A stretch of DNA of 34,911 bases from Ilumatobacteraceae bacterium (GCA_017859785.1 JAFMMJ010000016.1:1-34911), one strand, 5' to 3'; positions 15,014 through 24,194 are shown, numbered from the stretch's first letter. Translations and numbers: made by a program. Notes: generated from the sequence alone by a model not told the origin.

Positions 15014-15560
15014 CGGGCACCGGCTGGCGTCGACTGGCCGACAGGTAGTTCCAACCGCTCACGAGAGCGAGACCGACAGCGATCCACAACAGACCATTCC
15101 AGAGCCAACGATGGTCGACGGCGAACCACGGCCACAGCGCGAAGCCGACCGCCAACTGTTGGAACACCGTCTTGTACTTCGCGACCTTCGAAGCGGGAAC
15201 ACTGACCCCCTTCGATCCGACGAGGATCCGGTAGACGCTGATCACGAGCTCACGTCCAGTGATGATCGCCACCGGGAGCAACCAAAACACGTCACGAGCG
15301 ACGAGGGTGAACATGGCTCCGAGCACGAGGACCTTGTCGGCGAGCGGGTCGAGGAAAGCACCCGACGAGGTGGTGCCGTGACGGCGCGCGATCCAGCCGT
15401 CGATGCCATCGGAGAGGCTGAGCACGAACCACAGTCCGTAGGCGAGCCACGATCCTCGGTCGTGATCGGGGATCACGAGGAACATCACCGGTGAGAACAC
15501 GAGGCGTCCCGCGGTGATCGCGTTCGCCCACGTGGCGACGGCGTTCGGATCGACAGGCAT
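15003..15560 (-). CDS. pgsA: CDP-diacylglycerol-glycerol-3-phosphate 3-phosphatidyltransferase
   Basis: A 185-residue CDP-alcohol phosphatidyltransferase that makes phosphatidylglycerol phosphate in the cytoplasmic membrane. The signature DX2DGX2ARX8GX3DX3D is present as DGIDGWIARRHGTTSSGAFL followed by DPLAD, starting near residue 51. Several hydrophobic helices surround it (about 20-48, 82-105, 130-175). Length is normal. Start ATG shares one base with the rimO stop (TGATG). In actinobacteria a pgsA homologue commonly lies next to ftsK, which supports this assignment over other CDP-alcohol transferases such as phosphatidylinositol phosphate synthase. Confidence 0.93.
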   Translation of the reverse strand: MPVDPNAVATWANAITAGRLVFSPVMFLVIPDHDRGSWLAYGLWFVLSLSDGIDGWIARRHGTTSSGAFLDPLADKVLVLGAMFTLVARDVFWLLPVAIITGRELVISVYRILVGSKGVSVPASKVAKYKTVFQQLAVGFALWPWFAVDHRWLWNGLLWIAVGLALVSGWNYLSASRRQPVPDAV

Positions 15561-16837
15561 CAGGCCGCGCCCTCCGCGACGAGGTCCGGCCCCTCCGCGT
15601 CGACGATCTGAACGGTGGCGAGTTCGCCGACCTTCAACGAGTCGGACAGGCGGACGACACCGTCGATCTCAGGAGCCTCGCGGAAGGTGCGTCCCTCACC
15701 GACCGAGTCGACCAGGACCTCCACCCGCTCACCGATCAGTGAGTCGCGGCGTTCGGCGGTGATCTCGTCCTGCATCTCCCGCAGCTCCGCCAGCCGCTCA
15801 GCCATTAGACCCGGATTCACCGCGCCGTCGAGGCCCGCCGCGTGGGTGCCCTCCTCCCGGCTGTAGGCGAAGAACCCGCACCAGTCGAGTCGCGCCTCCT
15901 CGACGAATCGGAGCAGAAGATCGTGATCGGCCTCGGTCTCGCCTGGATAGCCGACGATGAAGTTCGAACGGAATGCCGCTTCAGGCTCGCGCTCACGAAT
16001 GTCCTCGATCCGCTTCAAGAACCGCTCGCCGTCACCCCATCGGCGCATCGCCCTGAGCAACGGCTTGCTGACGTGCTGGAGGGAGAGGTCGAAGTACGGA
16101 ACACCCGTCGCGCAGATGGTGTCGATCAAGGCATCGCTGAGGTCGCTCGGATACAGGTAGAGCAGGCGCACCCGATCGACGAGCCGGTCGACCTGCTCAA
16201 CGAGCGGCACGATGGAGCCCCCGCCGAGTTCCTCGGGTCGGTCCGTTCCGAACGACGCGAGATCCTGGGCAACGAGCACGATCTCTCGGGCACCGGTCTG
16301 AGACACCTCGGACAGGATCGAGTCGATGTCACGGCTGCGTTGCGGACCACGAAACGACGGAATAGCGCAGAAACCACACGAGCGATTGCAGCCCTCAGCG
16401 ATCTTCACGTACGCCCACGGCGCGGCCGACGCCGGTCGGGGCAGATTCAGCAGGTCGAGGGTGGGCAGAGGCGCGGCCGCCACCGGGATGCGCTGACGCT
16501 CCGGGGCGATCGGAACTCCGAAGCCGACCACGGCGTCCACCTCGGGCAGTTCCTCAGCGAGTTCCGCGCCGTAGCGCTCCGCCATACATCCTGTAACGAC
16601 GAGCCTCGCGCCCGGGCGCCGCTCCTCAGCGAGCGCCAGAATCGTGTCGATCGACTCCTTCCGGGCCTCCTCGATAAACGCGCAGGTGTTCACCACCACG
16701 AGATCGGCATCGCCGGCGTCCTCCACTGGAGACATGCCGTCGGCGAGCAGGGTGCCGACGAGCTTGTCGGAGTCGACTTGATTCTTCGGGCAACCGAGCG
16801 TCTCGACGTAGAAACGCCCCGTTTCGACCGATCCCAC
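15560..16837 (-). CDS. rimO: Ribosomal protein S12 methylthiotransferase RimO
   Basis: A 425-residue radical SAM methylthiotransferase that adds a methylthio group to an aspartate of ribosomal protein S12. The N-terminal cluster domain has C16 (LGCPKNQVD), C52 (NTCAF) and C84 (TGCMAE). The radical SAM motif CNRSCGFC gives C150, C154 and C157. A C-terminal TRAM domain begins near 365. The LGCPKNQVD start and the GCNRSCGFCAIPSFRG segment fit RimO better than MiaB. GTG start without Shine-Dalgarno sequence; TAGCCT lies 8 nt upstream, so the gene may have a near-leaderless promoter of its own besides read-through from ftsK 34 bp upstream. Confidence 0.94.
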   Translation of the reverse strand: MGSVETGRFYVETLGCPKNQVDSDKLVGTLLADGMSPVEDAGDADLVVVNTCAFIEEARKESIDTILALAEERRPGARLVVTGCMAERYGAELAEELPEVDAVVGFGVPIAPERQRIPVAAAPLPTLDLLNLPRPASAAPWAYVKIAEGCNRSCGFCAIPSFRGPQRSRDIDSILSEVSQTGAREIVLVAQDLASFGTDRPEELGGGSIVPLVEQVDRLVDRVRLLYLYPSDLSDALIDTICATGVPYFDLSLQHVSKPLLRAMRRWGDGERFLKRIEDIREREPEAAFRSNFIVGYPGETEADHDLLLRFVEEARLDWCGFFAYSREEGTHAAGLDGAVNPGLMAERLAELREMQDEITAERRDSLIGERVEVLVDSVGEGRTFREAPEIDGVVRLSDSLKVGELATVQIVDAEGPDLVAEGAA

Positions 16838-16871
16838 AAGTGGCGAGGCTACTCCCGAGCCGGGCCGCCCG

Positions 16872-19238
16872 TTAGGAGCCGTGGAGGGCCTCGAACTCCT
16901 CGACCGTCATGAGCACCTCACGCGCCTTCGATCCTTCACTCGGGCCGACGACGCCGCGCTGCTCAAGCAAATCCATGATTCGCCCAGCGCGAGCGAAGCC
17001 CACTTTGAGCTTGCGCTGCAACATCGAGGTGGAGCCGAGTTGGCTCCGCACCACCAGCTCCATCGCCTGGCGCATAACGACCGTGTCTTCGTCGTCCTCG
17101 CCAGCCGAGAAGGCGTTGGCGTCGGAGGTGACATCGAGATCGAGAGAAGACGGCGTCGAAGATGCCGAGTCGGCCGGCCCTTGGACATCGCCGGAGTAGA
17201 CCGGCTCGGGCGCCTGAGCCCGCCAGTGCTCGACGACGGCGCGAACCTCGTCCTCACTGACGAACGAACCCTGGATGCGGTTGGCCACCGAGGAGTTCCC
17301 CGGCAGCAGGAGCATGTCGCCCTTGCCAACCAGCTTCTCCGCGCCAGGCTGGTCGAGGATGACCCGCGAATCGGTGAGGCTCGACACGGCGAAGGCCATA
17401 CGCGCCGGCACGTTGGCTTTGATCACGCCGGTGATGACGTTGACCGACGGGCGCTGTGTCGCGACGATCAAGTGGATGCCGACGGCGCGCGCCTTCTGAG
17501 CGATACGGGTGATCGACTCCTCGACATCCCGGGCGGCGACCATCATGAGATCGTTGAGTTCGTCGACCACCACGACGATGTAGGGAAGATGCTCGAACTC
17601 CTCGGCGTTCCTCCCGGCCGGCACCTGGAACTTCCCGGTCGCCAACGCGTTGTTGAAGCCGGTCACATCGCGGTAGCCGACCTCGGAGAGCACGTCGTAG
17701 CGACGCTCCATCTCCTTGACCGCCCAGCCGAGGGCGTTCGCCGCCTTCTTCGGGTTGGTGACCGGCTGTGTCAACAGATGCGGGAGCCGCTGGTACTGCC
17801 CCATCTCGACCTGCTTCGGATCGATGAGGATCAGGCGCACATGGTCGGGAGTCGTACGCATCAGCAACGAGGTGATGATGCAGTTGATCCCCGAGGACTT
17901 GCCGGCCCCGGTAGCACCCGCGATCAACAGGTGCGGGGTGGTCGCCAAGTTGAGGAACACGGGACGTCCGGCGATGTCTTTGCCGATCGCCACTTCGAGC
18001 GGATGCTCTGCCGCGGTCGCCTCCGGAGAGTTGAGTAGGTCGCCGAGGGCCACGAGTTGGCGGCGAGAGTTCGGCACCTCGACACCGATCGCGGAGCGCC
18101 CGGGGATCGGCGCGAGAATCCGGACATCAGTGGCAGCCATCGCGTAGGCGATGTCTTTCTGGAGGCTCGTGACCTTCGCGACCTTGACACCCGGTCCGAG
18201 TTCGAGCTCGTACCTCGTGACGGTCGGTCCCACGGTCGAGCCGACGAGTTGGGTCTCGACGCCGTGCTGGGCCAACGACTCTTGGAGCGTGAGGCCTCGT
18301 TCCTCCACCGCGGCCTTGTCGATGCTTTGGGCACCTGTGCGAACCAGCAGGTCTCCGGCGGGGAGCCGCCATTCGCCGGGCTGCACCACCGGTCGCTCGA
18401 CGGCGGGTTCAGCGGCTCGGGCGGCCGGACGACGCGGTTTGCGCTTCGGCTTCGGCGCCTCTTCGGGCTCAGCGAAGTCGTCATCGGCGCCGAGGTCATA
18501 CGGGGCGGGTGCCGAAGCCTCCCCATAGGGGTCGCCAGCGAGTTCGGGGGCCTCGTCATCGTCCCAGTCCTCGACCTCGGCGGCCCGCTCACTCCGCAGC
18601 GTGGAGAGATCCGCCATGGTGCGTTTCAACACGGCAGCAACCGGTCGAGCAGCCGAACGGAGCAGCTTCGCCGTCTGGGGCACCGCCGTTCGTAGGGAGG
18701 AGCCGGTCACGAGGATGAGACCGGCGATGGCCAACAGAAGGAGCAGGGCGAACGCTCCGACCGAGTCGAGAAGACGCTCGAGCGGCTCACCGATAAGCGC
18801 TCCAACCGCTCCCGCCGAGTCGGCGAGGTCAGCGGCGTCGGTCAACGTCGCTGGCGAGTCGACGACATGAACCAAGCCGGTGAGCGCGCACCAGAGCGTC
18901 ACCCACCCGCCGATGAGACGGCGCGGCGAGGCGAGGCGCCCTCCACGGATCACCGTGACCCCGACGGCGACAAGCGCCACTGGGAGTAGCAGACGCGGCC
19001 CGCCGAAGATCCAGCCAAGGAAGGAATCGACGGCGTCGCCGAGCGGTCCGGCGAGCCCCACCCAAATGGCGAGGGCGATCACCACGCCGAGCGCGACCAG
19101 CGCGATACCGATCACATCGTGCTCGTCGTCGGCCTCGGCCTCCGGTGCTGCGGCCGCTTTCCCCCGACGCCCGGACGAGGACGACTCAGCAGCCTTCGAG
19201 CCCTTCGTGGGCTTCTTGGGTGCGCTACGACCGGCCAT
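16872..19238 (-). CDS. ftsK: DNA translocase FtsK/SpoIIIE
   Basis: A 788-residue membrane-anchored DNA pump for chromosome segregation at division. The N-terminus holds about four membrane helices (43-62, 80-98, 108-125, 160-180). A short acidic/proline-rich linker (220-290) follows, then the alpha/beta motor with Walker A GATGAGKSS (441-449) and Walker B VVVVDELNDLM (555-565). The C-terminal winged-helix gamma domain (about 715-788, SMLQRKLKVGFARAGRIMD) reads KOPS-type DNA signals. The linker is much shorter than in E. coli FtsK. No Shine-Dalgarno sequence precedes the ATG; TACCGT lies 9 nt upstream. It follows a lipoprotein gene by 45 bp. Confidence 0.96.
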   Translation of the reverse strand: MAGRSAPKKPTKGSKAAESSSSGRRGKAAAAPEAEADDEHDVIGIALVALGVVIALAIWVGLAGPLGDAVDSFLGWIFGGPRLLLPVALVAVGVTVIRGGRLASPRRLIGGWVTLWCALTGLVHVVDSPATLTDAADLADSAGAVGALIGEPLERLLDSVGAFALLLLLAIAGLILVTGSSLRTAVPQTAKLLRSAARPVAAVLKRTMADLSTLRSERAAEVEDWDDDEAPELAGDPYGEASAPAPYDLGADDDFAEPEEAPKPKRKPRRPAARAAEPAVERPVVQPGEWRLPAGDLLVRTGAQSIDKAAVEERGLTLQESLAQHGVETQLVGSTVGPTVTRYELELGPGVKVAKVTSLQKDIAYAMAATDVRILAPIPGRSAIGVEVPNSRRQLVALGDLLNSPEATAAEHPLEVAIGKDIAGRPVFLNLATTPHLLIAGATGAGKSSGINCIITSLLMRTTPDHVRLILIDPKQVEMGQYQRLPHLLTQPVTNPKKAANALGWAVKEMERRYDVLSEVGYRDVTGFNNALATGKFQVPAGRNAEEFEHLPYIVVVVDELNDLMMVAARDVEESITRIAQKARAVGIHLIVATQRPSVNVITGVIKANVPARMAFAVSSLTDSRVILDQPGAEKLVGKGDMLLLPGNSSVANRIQGSFVSEDEVRAVVEHWRAQAPEPVYSGDVQGPADSASSTPSSLDLDVTSDANAFSAGEDDEDTVVMRQAMELVVRSQLGSTSMLQRKLKVGFARAGRIMDLLEQRGVVGPSEGSKAREVLMTVEEFEALHGS

Positions 19239-19283
19239 GGAGGTTCAACGGTACCAACCCCTCCCGTGGGGGTCGGGGCATCC

Positions 19284-19796
19284 CTACTCGGCCTGAACGC
19301 CGAGAATCCGGCCATCGGCTCCGAGAAGCACGAGAAGGATCCCCCCGCGCGACCCCCGCACCCGAGCGTCGTAGACGGGCTGACCGTCCGGGGAGCCCTG
19401 GATGGCGAGATCGAGCACGGTCGCCGCGTCGAGTTCCTCAAGCACGCGGTCGAAGATTCCCGATGGGTCAAGATCGATTTCAGCGCCGGAGAAGAACGCC
19501 CCGTCGGCCTCGACGGGCTCCGAGATGCGCGCGAGCGTCCCGTCCTCGAATCGGTGGACCTCGGCCAGCACCCCGGAACCGCTCGCGCCGTCATCGGCCG
19601 CGACCTCGACGAGGCGGACCACGAGCGTTACCCCGCTCGCATCGGCAGCGACCTCGAAGTACTCGAGATCCCTCCCAAGTCGCGACACGGCCTCATCGAT
19701 GAGATCGACCCTCGGCAGATCGGTCGGTTCAGCTCCCGTCCCGCAGGCGGACATGACCGCAGCCGCGAGTATTAGCGACGCGAACCGCCTGATCAC
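19284..19796 (-). CDS. Predicted lipoprotein of unknown function
   Basis: From GTG at 19796 the 170-residue product starts MIRRFASLILAAAVMSAC, a short lipoprotein signal with lipobox MSAC and lipidated cysteine C18. The mature domain is acidic. Its pattern (AEVHRFEDGTLARISEPVEA, then VYDARVRGSRGGILLVLLGA) looks like a beta-rich extracytoplasmic domain, but I recognise no family. The GTG overlaps the rnj stop by 4 nt (GTGA at 19793-19796). The frame extends further upstream inside rnj, which I reject because the signal peptide fixes the start. It lies between rnj and ftsK, where actinobacteria often carry small variable genes. Confidence 0.8.
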   Translation of the reverse strand: MIRRFASLILAAAVMSACGTGAEPTDLPRVDLIDEAVSRLGRDLEYFEVAADASGVTLVVRLVEVAADDGASGSGVLAEVHRFEDGTLARISEPVEADGAFFSGAEIDLDPSGIFDRVLEELDAATVLDLAIQGSPDGQPVYDARVRGSRGGILLVLLGADGRILGVQAE

Positions 19797-21493
19797 GTCT
19801 CCATGACGACGGGGACGATCATCGGCCGCCGCCGAGTCCGCTCGTTCACGAACTTTCCAGCCGCGCGCCGAACATCCCGTTCGAGCGCCTCGACATCGCG
19901 AACGCCGCCGCCGAGCGCCCGTTGCACCGCCTCGGCCACCGTGTCGCACGCCTCATCGAGAAGATCCTCGGCTTCGGGTGCGTACACCCATCCACGGGTG
20001 ATGATCTCCGGGCCGGTGACGATCTCGGCGGTCTGAACATCGACGGTCACCACGACCACGACCACGCCCTCCTCGGCGAGCACCCTCCGGTCGCGAATGA
20101 CGCCGGTCCCGACATCGCCGATGATTCCGTCGACGTAGACGTAGCCGGCGGGCACCCGATCGCCGAGACGAAGGCCGTCGTCGTCGATGACAATGACGTC
20201 GCCGTCCTCGCAGAGCATGACTTGATCGGGTGCGACCCCCATTCGACGCCCGAGTGCTGCGTTGGCCACGAGGTGGCGGTACTCACCGTGGATCGGCACG
20301 TACCACTCGGGTTTCACGATCGAGAGGTAGGTCTTGATGTCGTCGGCCTGAGCGTGACCGGTGGCGTGGACATCGGCGACGCCCGAGTGGACCACCCGTG
20401 CCCCGCGCCGCAACAGGCCGTCGATAACCCGGTTGACATTGCTCTCGTTCCCGGGAATCGCGTGAGAGGAGAGGATGACAGTGTCGTGCTCGTCGACGGT
20501 GACGAACCGGTTCTCGCCCCGGGCAAGCAGGGCGAGCGCTGACATCGGTTCACCTTGGCTTCCGGTGGAGATGACGCAGATCTCCTCGGGTCGGTGGCGG
20601 TCGATCTCCTCGATATCGATGAGCGACGACTCGGGGATGTCGAGGACGCCGAGGTCGCGACCCAGCCGGACGTTCTTGCGCATTGAGAGGCCGAGGGTCG
20701 CCACCTTGCGACCCGACGCCACCGCGGCATCGGCGATCTGTTGAATGCGATGAAGGTGGCTCGCGAAACTCGCCGTGATGATCCGCCGGTCACGGTGCTC
20801 GGAGAACAGGTTGTGGAGCACCTGGCCAACGCTGGTCTCACTTGGCGCGAAGCCCGGCTCCTCGGCGTTGGTGGAGTCGGCGAGAAGGACCCGCACCCCC
20901 TCGGTGGAGGCGATCTGTCCGAGCCGGGCGAGATCACAACGTCGGTCGTCGACGGGGGTGAGATCGAGTTTGTAGTCACCCGAATGGAGCACGACCCCCT
21001 GTGATGTGTGCACCGCGATCGCGTGGGCATGGGGGACCGAATGGGTGACCGGCACGAACTCGACCCCGAACGGCCCGATGTCAACCCGATCACCATCGGC
21101 GACCGAGACGAACTCACAGCGCCCGAGGAGACCGGCCTCCTCGATGCGGTTGCGGGCGAGACCGAGCGTCAGCCGCGAGCCGAAGATCGGCAGGGGCGCC
21201 GACCGCACGTCGCCGACCCCATGCTCATCACGCAACAGGAACTGGATGCCTCCGACATGGTCCTCGTGCCCGTGGGTCGCGACGAGTCCAGCGATCTCAT
21301 CAGCGTGCTCGCGTAGGTAGGTGAAGTCGGGCAACACGAGGTCGATGCCGTGCAGGTCGGGCGAGGGGAACATGATCCCGCAGTCGATGATGATCGACGA
21401 ACGGGATGAACCAGTCCCCTGTTCGATGACCATGCAGTTGCGGCCGATCTCACCGAGACCGCCGAGCAGGACGACCCTGACCGGGTCAGCCAC
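19793..21493 (-). CDS. rnj: Ribonuclease J
   Basis: A 566-residue metallo-beta-lactamase/beta-CASP ribonuclease with 5' to 3' exonuclease and endonuclease activity, central to mRNA decay and rRNA processing. The N-terminal GGLGEIGRNC and zinc motif HGHEDH at 74-79 (H74, H76, D78, H79) are intact. The beta-CASP region carries SFASHLHRIQQ, and a later segment reads VDVHATGHA. The C-terminal domain ends with the usual EAVQRALG-type segment. The GTG start overlaps the dapA stop by 8 nt (GTGGCTGA). The dapA-rnj pair is also adjacent in mycobacteria. Confidence 0.95.
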   Translation of the reverse strand: MADPVRVVLLGGLGEIGRNCMVIEQGTGSSRSSIIIDCGIMFPSPDLHGIDLVLPDFTYLREHADEIAGLVATHGHEDHVGGIQFLLRDEHGVGDVRSAPLPIFGSRLTLGLARNRIEEAGLLGRCEFVSVADGDRVDIGPFGVEFVPVTHSVPHAHAIAVHTSQGVVLHSGDYKLDLTPVDDRRCDLARLGQIASTEGVRVLLADSTNAEEPGFAPSETSVGQVLHNLFSEHRDRRIITASFASHLHRIQQIADAAVASGRKVATLGLSMRKNVRLGRDLGVLDIPESSLIDIEEIDRHRPEEICVISTGSQGEPMSALALLARGENRFVTVDEHDTVILSSHAIPGNESNVNRVIDGLLRRGARVVHSGVADVHATGHAQADDIKTYLSIVKPEWYVPIHGEYRHLVANAALGRRMGVAPDQVMLCEDGDVIVIDDDGLRLGDRVPAGYVYVDGIIGDVGTGVIRDRRVLAEEGVVVVVVTVDVQTAEIVTGPEIITRGWVYAPEAEDLLDEACDTVAEAVQRALGGGVRDVEALERDVRRAAGKFVNERTRRRPMIVPVVMET

Positions 21494-22385
21494 GAGCTGC
21501 CACCAGGCGCGCGTGCACGGCTCGAGCCTCGTCCTCGAGACCGGCCGGGGTGTCGCCGAGGGGAAGCCGGCACTGTCCCACCGGAATCCCGAGGGTGCGC
21601 ATCATCGCCTTGGTCGGAATCGGGTTCGGCGCGAGGTCGCCGGTCTCGAAAGCGAAACTCTCCAGCATCCGCGAGTTCACCCGACGGGCGCCGATCACGT
21701 CACCGGCCGCCCACGCGTCGAACATCTCGACGTGGTCCGGCCCAGTCCAGTGAGTGGCGACGCCGATCGTGCCGACAGCCCCGACGGAAAGCAGGGGAAG
21801 GGTGAGCGAATCGTCGCCGCTATACACCTCGAAGCCAGCGGGAGCGGAGGCGATCAAGCGGGCGGTCTCGGCGGGACTCCCGGCGGCATCTTTCACACCG
21901 ACGATGTTCGGCACCTCGTGGGCGAGCCGGAGCAGCACCTCGGTCGACACCTTCCGACCGGTCCGAACCGGGATGTCGTAGACGATCTGCGGCAGGTCGA
22001 CCGCGGCCGCGATCGCCCGCAGGTGAGCCTCGATCCCGGACTGCGAGGGCCGGCTGTAATACGGGCAGAGCGCGAGAATCCCCGACACTCCGACCTCGGC
22101 GGCGCGAAGCGACAACTCGATCGAGTGGGCCGTGTCAGCTCCGACCGTGCCGGCGATGACCGGCACGTCAACGGCTTCGACAACCGCCTTGAACATGGCC
22201 AACTTCTCGTCATCGGACAGGGTCGGCGACTCTCCGGTCGTTCCGCACACCACGAAACCCTCATGCCCCTCGGCGACGAGGCGACGAGCGAGGTCGGATG
22301 CGACCGCAGTGTCGACCGAGCCGTCCTCGGCGAACGGGGTGACGAGAGCGGAGAGGATGCGTCCGAAACGGGGAGAGGCGCTCAT
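21486..22385 (-). CDS. dapA: 4-hydroxy-tetrahydrodipicolinate synthase
   Basis: A 299-residue TIM-barrel lyase of the DapA family, condensing pyruvate with aspartate semialdehyde in lysine and diaminopimelate synthesis. The Schiff-base lysine is K165 in GVKDAAGS. The pyruvate-binding GTTGES is at 48-53, the catalytic tyrosine Y136 in VYDIPVRTG, and the Y110 region (CPYYSRPSQ) contributes across the dimer. Synteny with rnj and nearby dapB supports DapA rather than a paralogous aldolase. The ATG lacks a Shine-Dalgarno sequence; TAGTGT lies 9 nt upstream. It heads the run dapA, rnj, lipoprotein, ftsK. Confidence 0.95.
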   Translation of the reverse strand: MSASPRFGRILSALVTPFAEDGSVDTAVASDLARRLVAEGHEGFVVCGTTGESPTLSDDEKLAMFKAVVEAVDVPVIAGTVGADTAHSIELSLRAAEVGVSGILALCPYYSRPSQSGIEAHLRAIAAAVDLPQIVYDIPVRTGRKVSTEVLLRLAHEVPNIVGVKDAAGSPAETARLIASAPAGFEVYSGDDSLTLPLLSVGAVGTIGVATHWTGPDHVEMFDAWAAGDVIGARRVNSRMLESFAFETGDLAPNPIPTKAMMRTLGIPVGQCRLPLGDTPAGLEDEARAVHARLVAARG

Positions 22386-22430
22386 GCGATCACGACACTA
22401 CCGATCGGCGCTCCCGCCGACCGGAACGGA

Positions 22431-23546
22431 TCAGGCGTTCTCGAGTTCGAACTTGATGTACTCGCTGCCGGTGTCTTCCCAGTCCTCGAACTGGATGACG
22501 TTCATCTCCTCGAAGCGGCGACGGAGCCACTTGTCGTTGCGATCGAGGAGACCGAGCTTCTTGCAGTTCGGAACGATCTTCGAGAAGAGCATCTGCTGGA
22601 AGACGTCGCGGGTGGGGTCGCGGAGCACGAGGGGAACCACGTCCTTCGGGTTGACGCCGTGCTTCTCCCAGACCTCCTGCGAGAGGAAACGGTCGCGCAT
22701 GCGCACGGCGGCCTCAAAGGCGAACTCCTGACGGTCGCGCATCTCCGCGTCGGTCATGCCGTCATAGACCTCTTTCAGCGAGAGCACACCAAAGGCGACG
22801 TGACGAGCCTCGTCGCTCATGACGTAGCGGAGCAGCTGCTTGAGAAGCGGCTCCTCGGTCATTTGGTGCATGAAGCCGAAGGCCGCGAGGGCGAGCCCCT
22901 CAACCATGACCTGCATACCGAGGTAGGTCATGTCCCAGCGGGAGTCCTCGATGATGTCATCAAGGAGCATCCTGAGGTGGGCGTTCACCTGGAATCCTCC
23001 GCCGAGCTTCTCGTCGATGTACCGGTTGAACACCTCAACGTGGCGGGCCTCGTCGACCACCTGTGTCGCGGCGTAGAGCTTGGCGTCATACCACGGCACG
23101 GTCTCCGTGATCTTCGCGGTGCAGAGCAGCGCTCCCTGCTCGCCGTGAAGGAACTGCGAGAGCGTCCAGCGCCGCTGATCGATGCCGAACTCGAGCCATT
23201 CCTTGTCGCCCCACTTCTCGACAACGGTGCCGTCGTAGTGGTTCGGTGACAGCCCGGCGGCGAACGCGGCCTGATCCTTGTTGACCACCTCATCGAGCTC
23301 GACCTCGGTGTCCCAGGGGAGATCGGTGGTGGCGTTCCACTGACCGGTCTTCGCCTTCTCGTACAGCTTGCGAAGCTGCGGCCGAGCCAGCGAGTAGTCC
23401 CAGGTGAAGATGGTGTCGGCGTTGTTCTTGACGACGTGCTCGACCTCGTCGACGTCGACGTTCGAGACCGACAGGATCGCCTCGATGTCATCGACGTTGT
23501 CGCGCCCGATGATCTCGGAGTTCGCGGCGTGCTCAGTGGTGCTCAT
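22431..23546 (-). CDS. Ferritin-like di-iron oxygenase/desaturase-like protein
   Basis: A 371-residue four-helix-bundle di-iron protein. The six metal ligands are visible as two E plus ExxH sets: E136, E166/H169 (VDEARHVE), E216, and E246/H249 (SDEARHVAF). This pattern is shared by ribonucleotide reductase R2-like oxidases, acyl-ACP desaturases and AurF-type N-oxygenases. I cannot choose a reaction, but the adjacent acyl-CoA synthetase and TetR regulator suggest a fatty-acyl or other CoA-activated substrate. The ATG at 23546 has TGAGGAG upstream and lies 8 nt after the tetR stop. The frame remains open far upstream, but there it only runs antiphase through tetR. Confidence 0.85.
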   Translation of the reverse strand: MSTTEHAANSEIIGRDNVDDIEAILSVSNVDVDEVEHVVKNNADTIFTWDYSLARPQLRKLYEKAKTGQWNATTDLPWDTEVELDEVVNKDQAAFAAGLSPNHYDGTVVEKWGDKEWLEFGIDQRRWTLSQFLHGEQGALLCTAKITETVPWYDAKLYAATQVVDEARHVEVFNRYIDEKLGGGFQVNAHLRMLLDDIIEDSRWDMTYLGMQVMVEGLALAAFGFMHQMTEEPLLKQLLRYVMSDEARHVAFGVLSLKEVYDGMTDAEMRDRQEFAFEAAVRMRDRFLSQEVWEKHGVNPKDVVPLVLRDPTRDVFQQMLFSKIVPNCKKLGLLDRNDKWLRRRFEEMNVIQFEDWEDTGSEYIKFELENA

Positions 23547-23554
23547 GGTGCTCC

Positions 23555-24157
23555 TCAGTGGTTGGAGGTTGACGGTGGTGAGAATTCGCGCAGCATGGGC
23601 GCGAGGAACGGGCGGGCGCTCGCCTCGTCGCCGAGATCGACGAGCGGGCTGGGCGCCAAGAAATACGAGATGGTGAGACGGGCGAGCACATCGATGAGGG
23701 CCCGCGACCGGGCCGGGTCGAGATGGTTCGTCACGAGCGGCGTCAGCGAGGCCGTCGCCATTCGAATGATCCGCGGCACACCATCGACGGTGAGCTGGCC
23801 GAGGACCTCGCCAGGTTCCGCGGCGAGCATCGTCGCGAGGTGCTCGTCGTCGCGGAGAGCCCGCGTGGCCCCGACGACCGCTCGCACAACGATGTCGTCG
23901 AGGGTGTCGGCCGTCTCGACCTCGGCTCGAAGGTCGGCGAAGAAGCGGTCGAGCTCGCGGACGCGGAGCGCTTCGAACAGCACCTCCCGGCCTCCTGGAA
24001 AGAGTCGGTAGATCGTCGCCCGCGAGACCCCGGATCGCTCGACGACATCGTCGATTGTCATCCGCTCGTAGCCCCAGCGCTGACTGCACTCGAGGACAGC
24101 GTCGAGGACACGGTCCTCGACACCTGTCGATGCACTCCCCGGTGAGACGTCGGTCAC
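23555..24157 (-). CDS. TetR-family transcriptional regulator
   Basis: A 200-residue TetR repressor. The helix-turn-helix is at about 33-53 (MTIDDVVERSGVSRATIYRLF), and the rest is the all-helical ligand-binding domain. The GTG start lies directly downstream of a perfect palindrome and a TTGACG/TAGTGT promoter whose predicted start point is at the GTG, so autorepression and a leaderless mRNA are likely. It is the first gene of an operon with the di-iron oxygenase (8-nt gap) and so probably controls it. The ligand is probably a lipid or acyl-CoA, judging by the neighbours (inference). A third GTGAGAC half-site lies inside its first codons (24142-24148). Confidence 0.93.
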   Translation of the reverse strand: MTDVSPGSASTGVEDRVLDAVLECSQRWGYERMTIDDVVERSGVSRATIYRLFPGGREVLFEALRVRELDRFFADLRAEVETADTLDDIVVRAVVGATRALRDDEHLATMLAAEPGEVLGQLTVDGVPRIIRMATASLTPLVTNHLDPARSRALIDVLARLTISYFLAPSPLVDLGDEASARPFLAPMLREFSPPSTSNH

Positions 24158-24159
24158 AT

Positions 24160-24188
24160 GTGAGACACTAAGACGCTCAGTGTCTCAC
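24160..24188. promoter_or_regulatory. TetR operator: perfect 10-bp inverted repeat
   Basis: GTGAGACACT (24160-24169) and AGTGTCTCAC (24179-24188) are perfect complements separated by 9 bp. The palindrome fills the spacer and -10 region of the tetR promoter. An extra half-site GTGAGAC lies at 24142-24148, 18 bp from the first. Confidence 0.85.
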
Positions 24189-24194
24189 CGTCAA
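24165..24194 (-). promoter_or_regulatory. tetR promoter, TTGACG - 18 bp - TAGTGT
   Basis: On the minus strand TTGACG (24194-24189) and TAGTGT (24170-24165) are 18 bp apart. The GTG start at 24157 is 7 nt beyond the -10 box, so the transcript should begin at or 1 nt before the start codon. Confidence 0.7.

Noticed and set aside
21321-23249. A 642-codon open frame on the plus strand opposite rnj, dapA and the di-iron gene
   Set aside because: It is antisense to three well-supported genes, has no recognisable domain, and is an expected by-product of GC-rich codon use.
23547-24089. A long N-terminal extension fusing tetR-region sequence to the di-iron oxygenase
   Set aside because: The extension is an Arg/Ala-rich wrong-frame reading of tetR; the ATG at 23546 has a good ribosome-binding site and fits the family.
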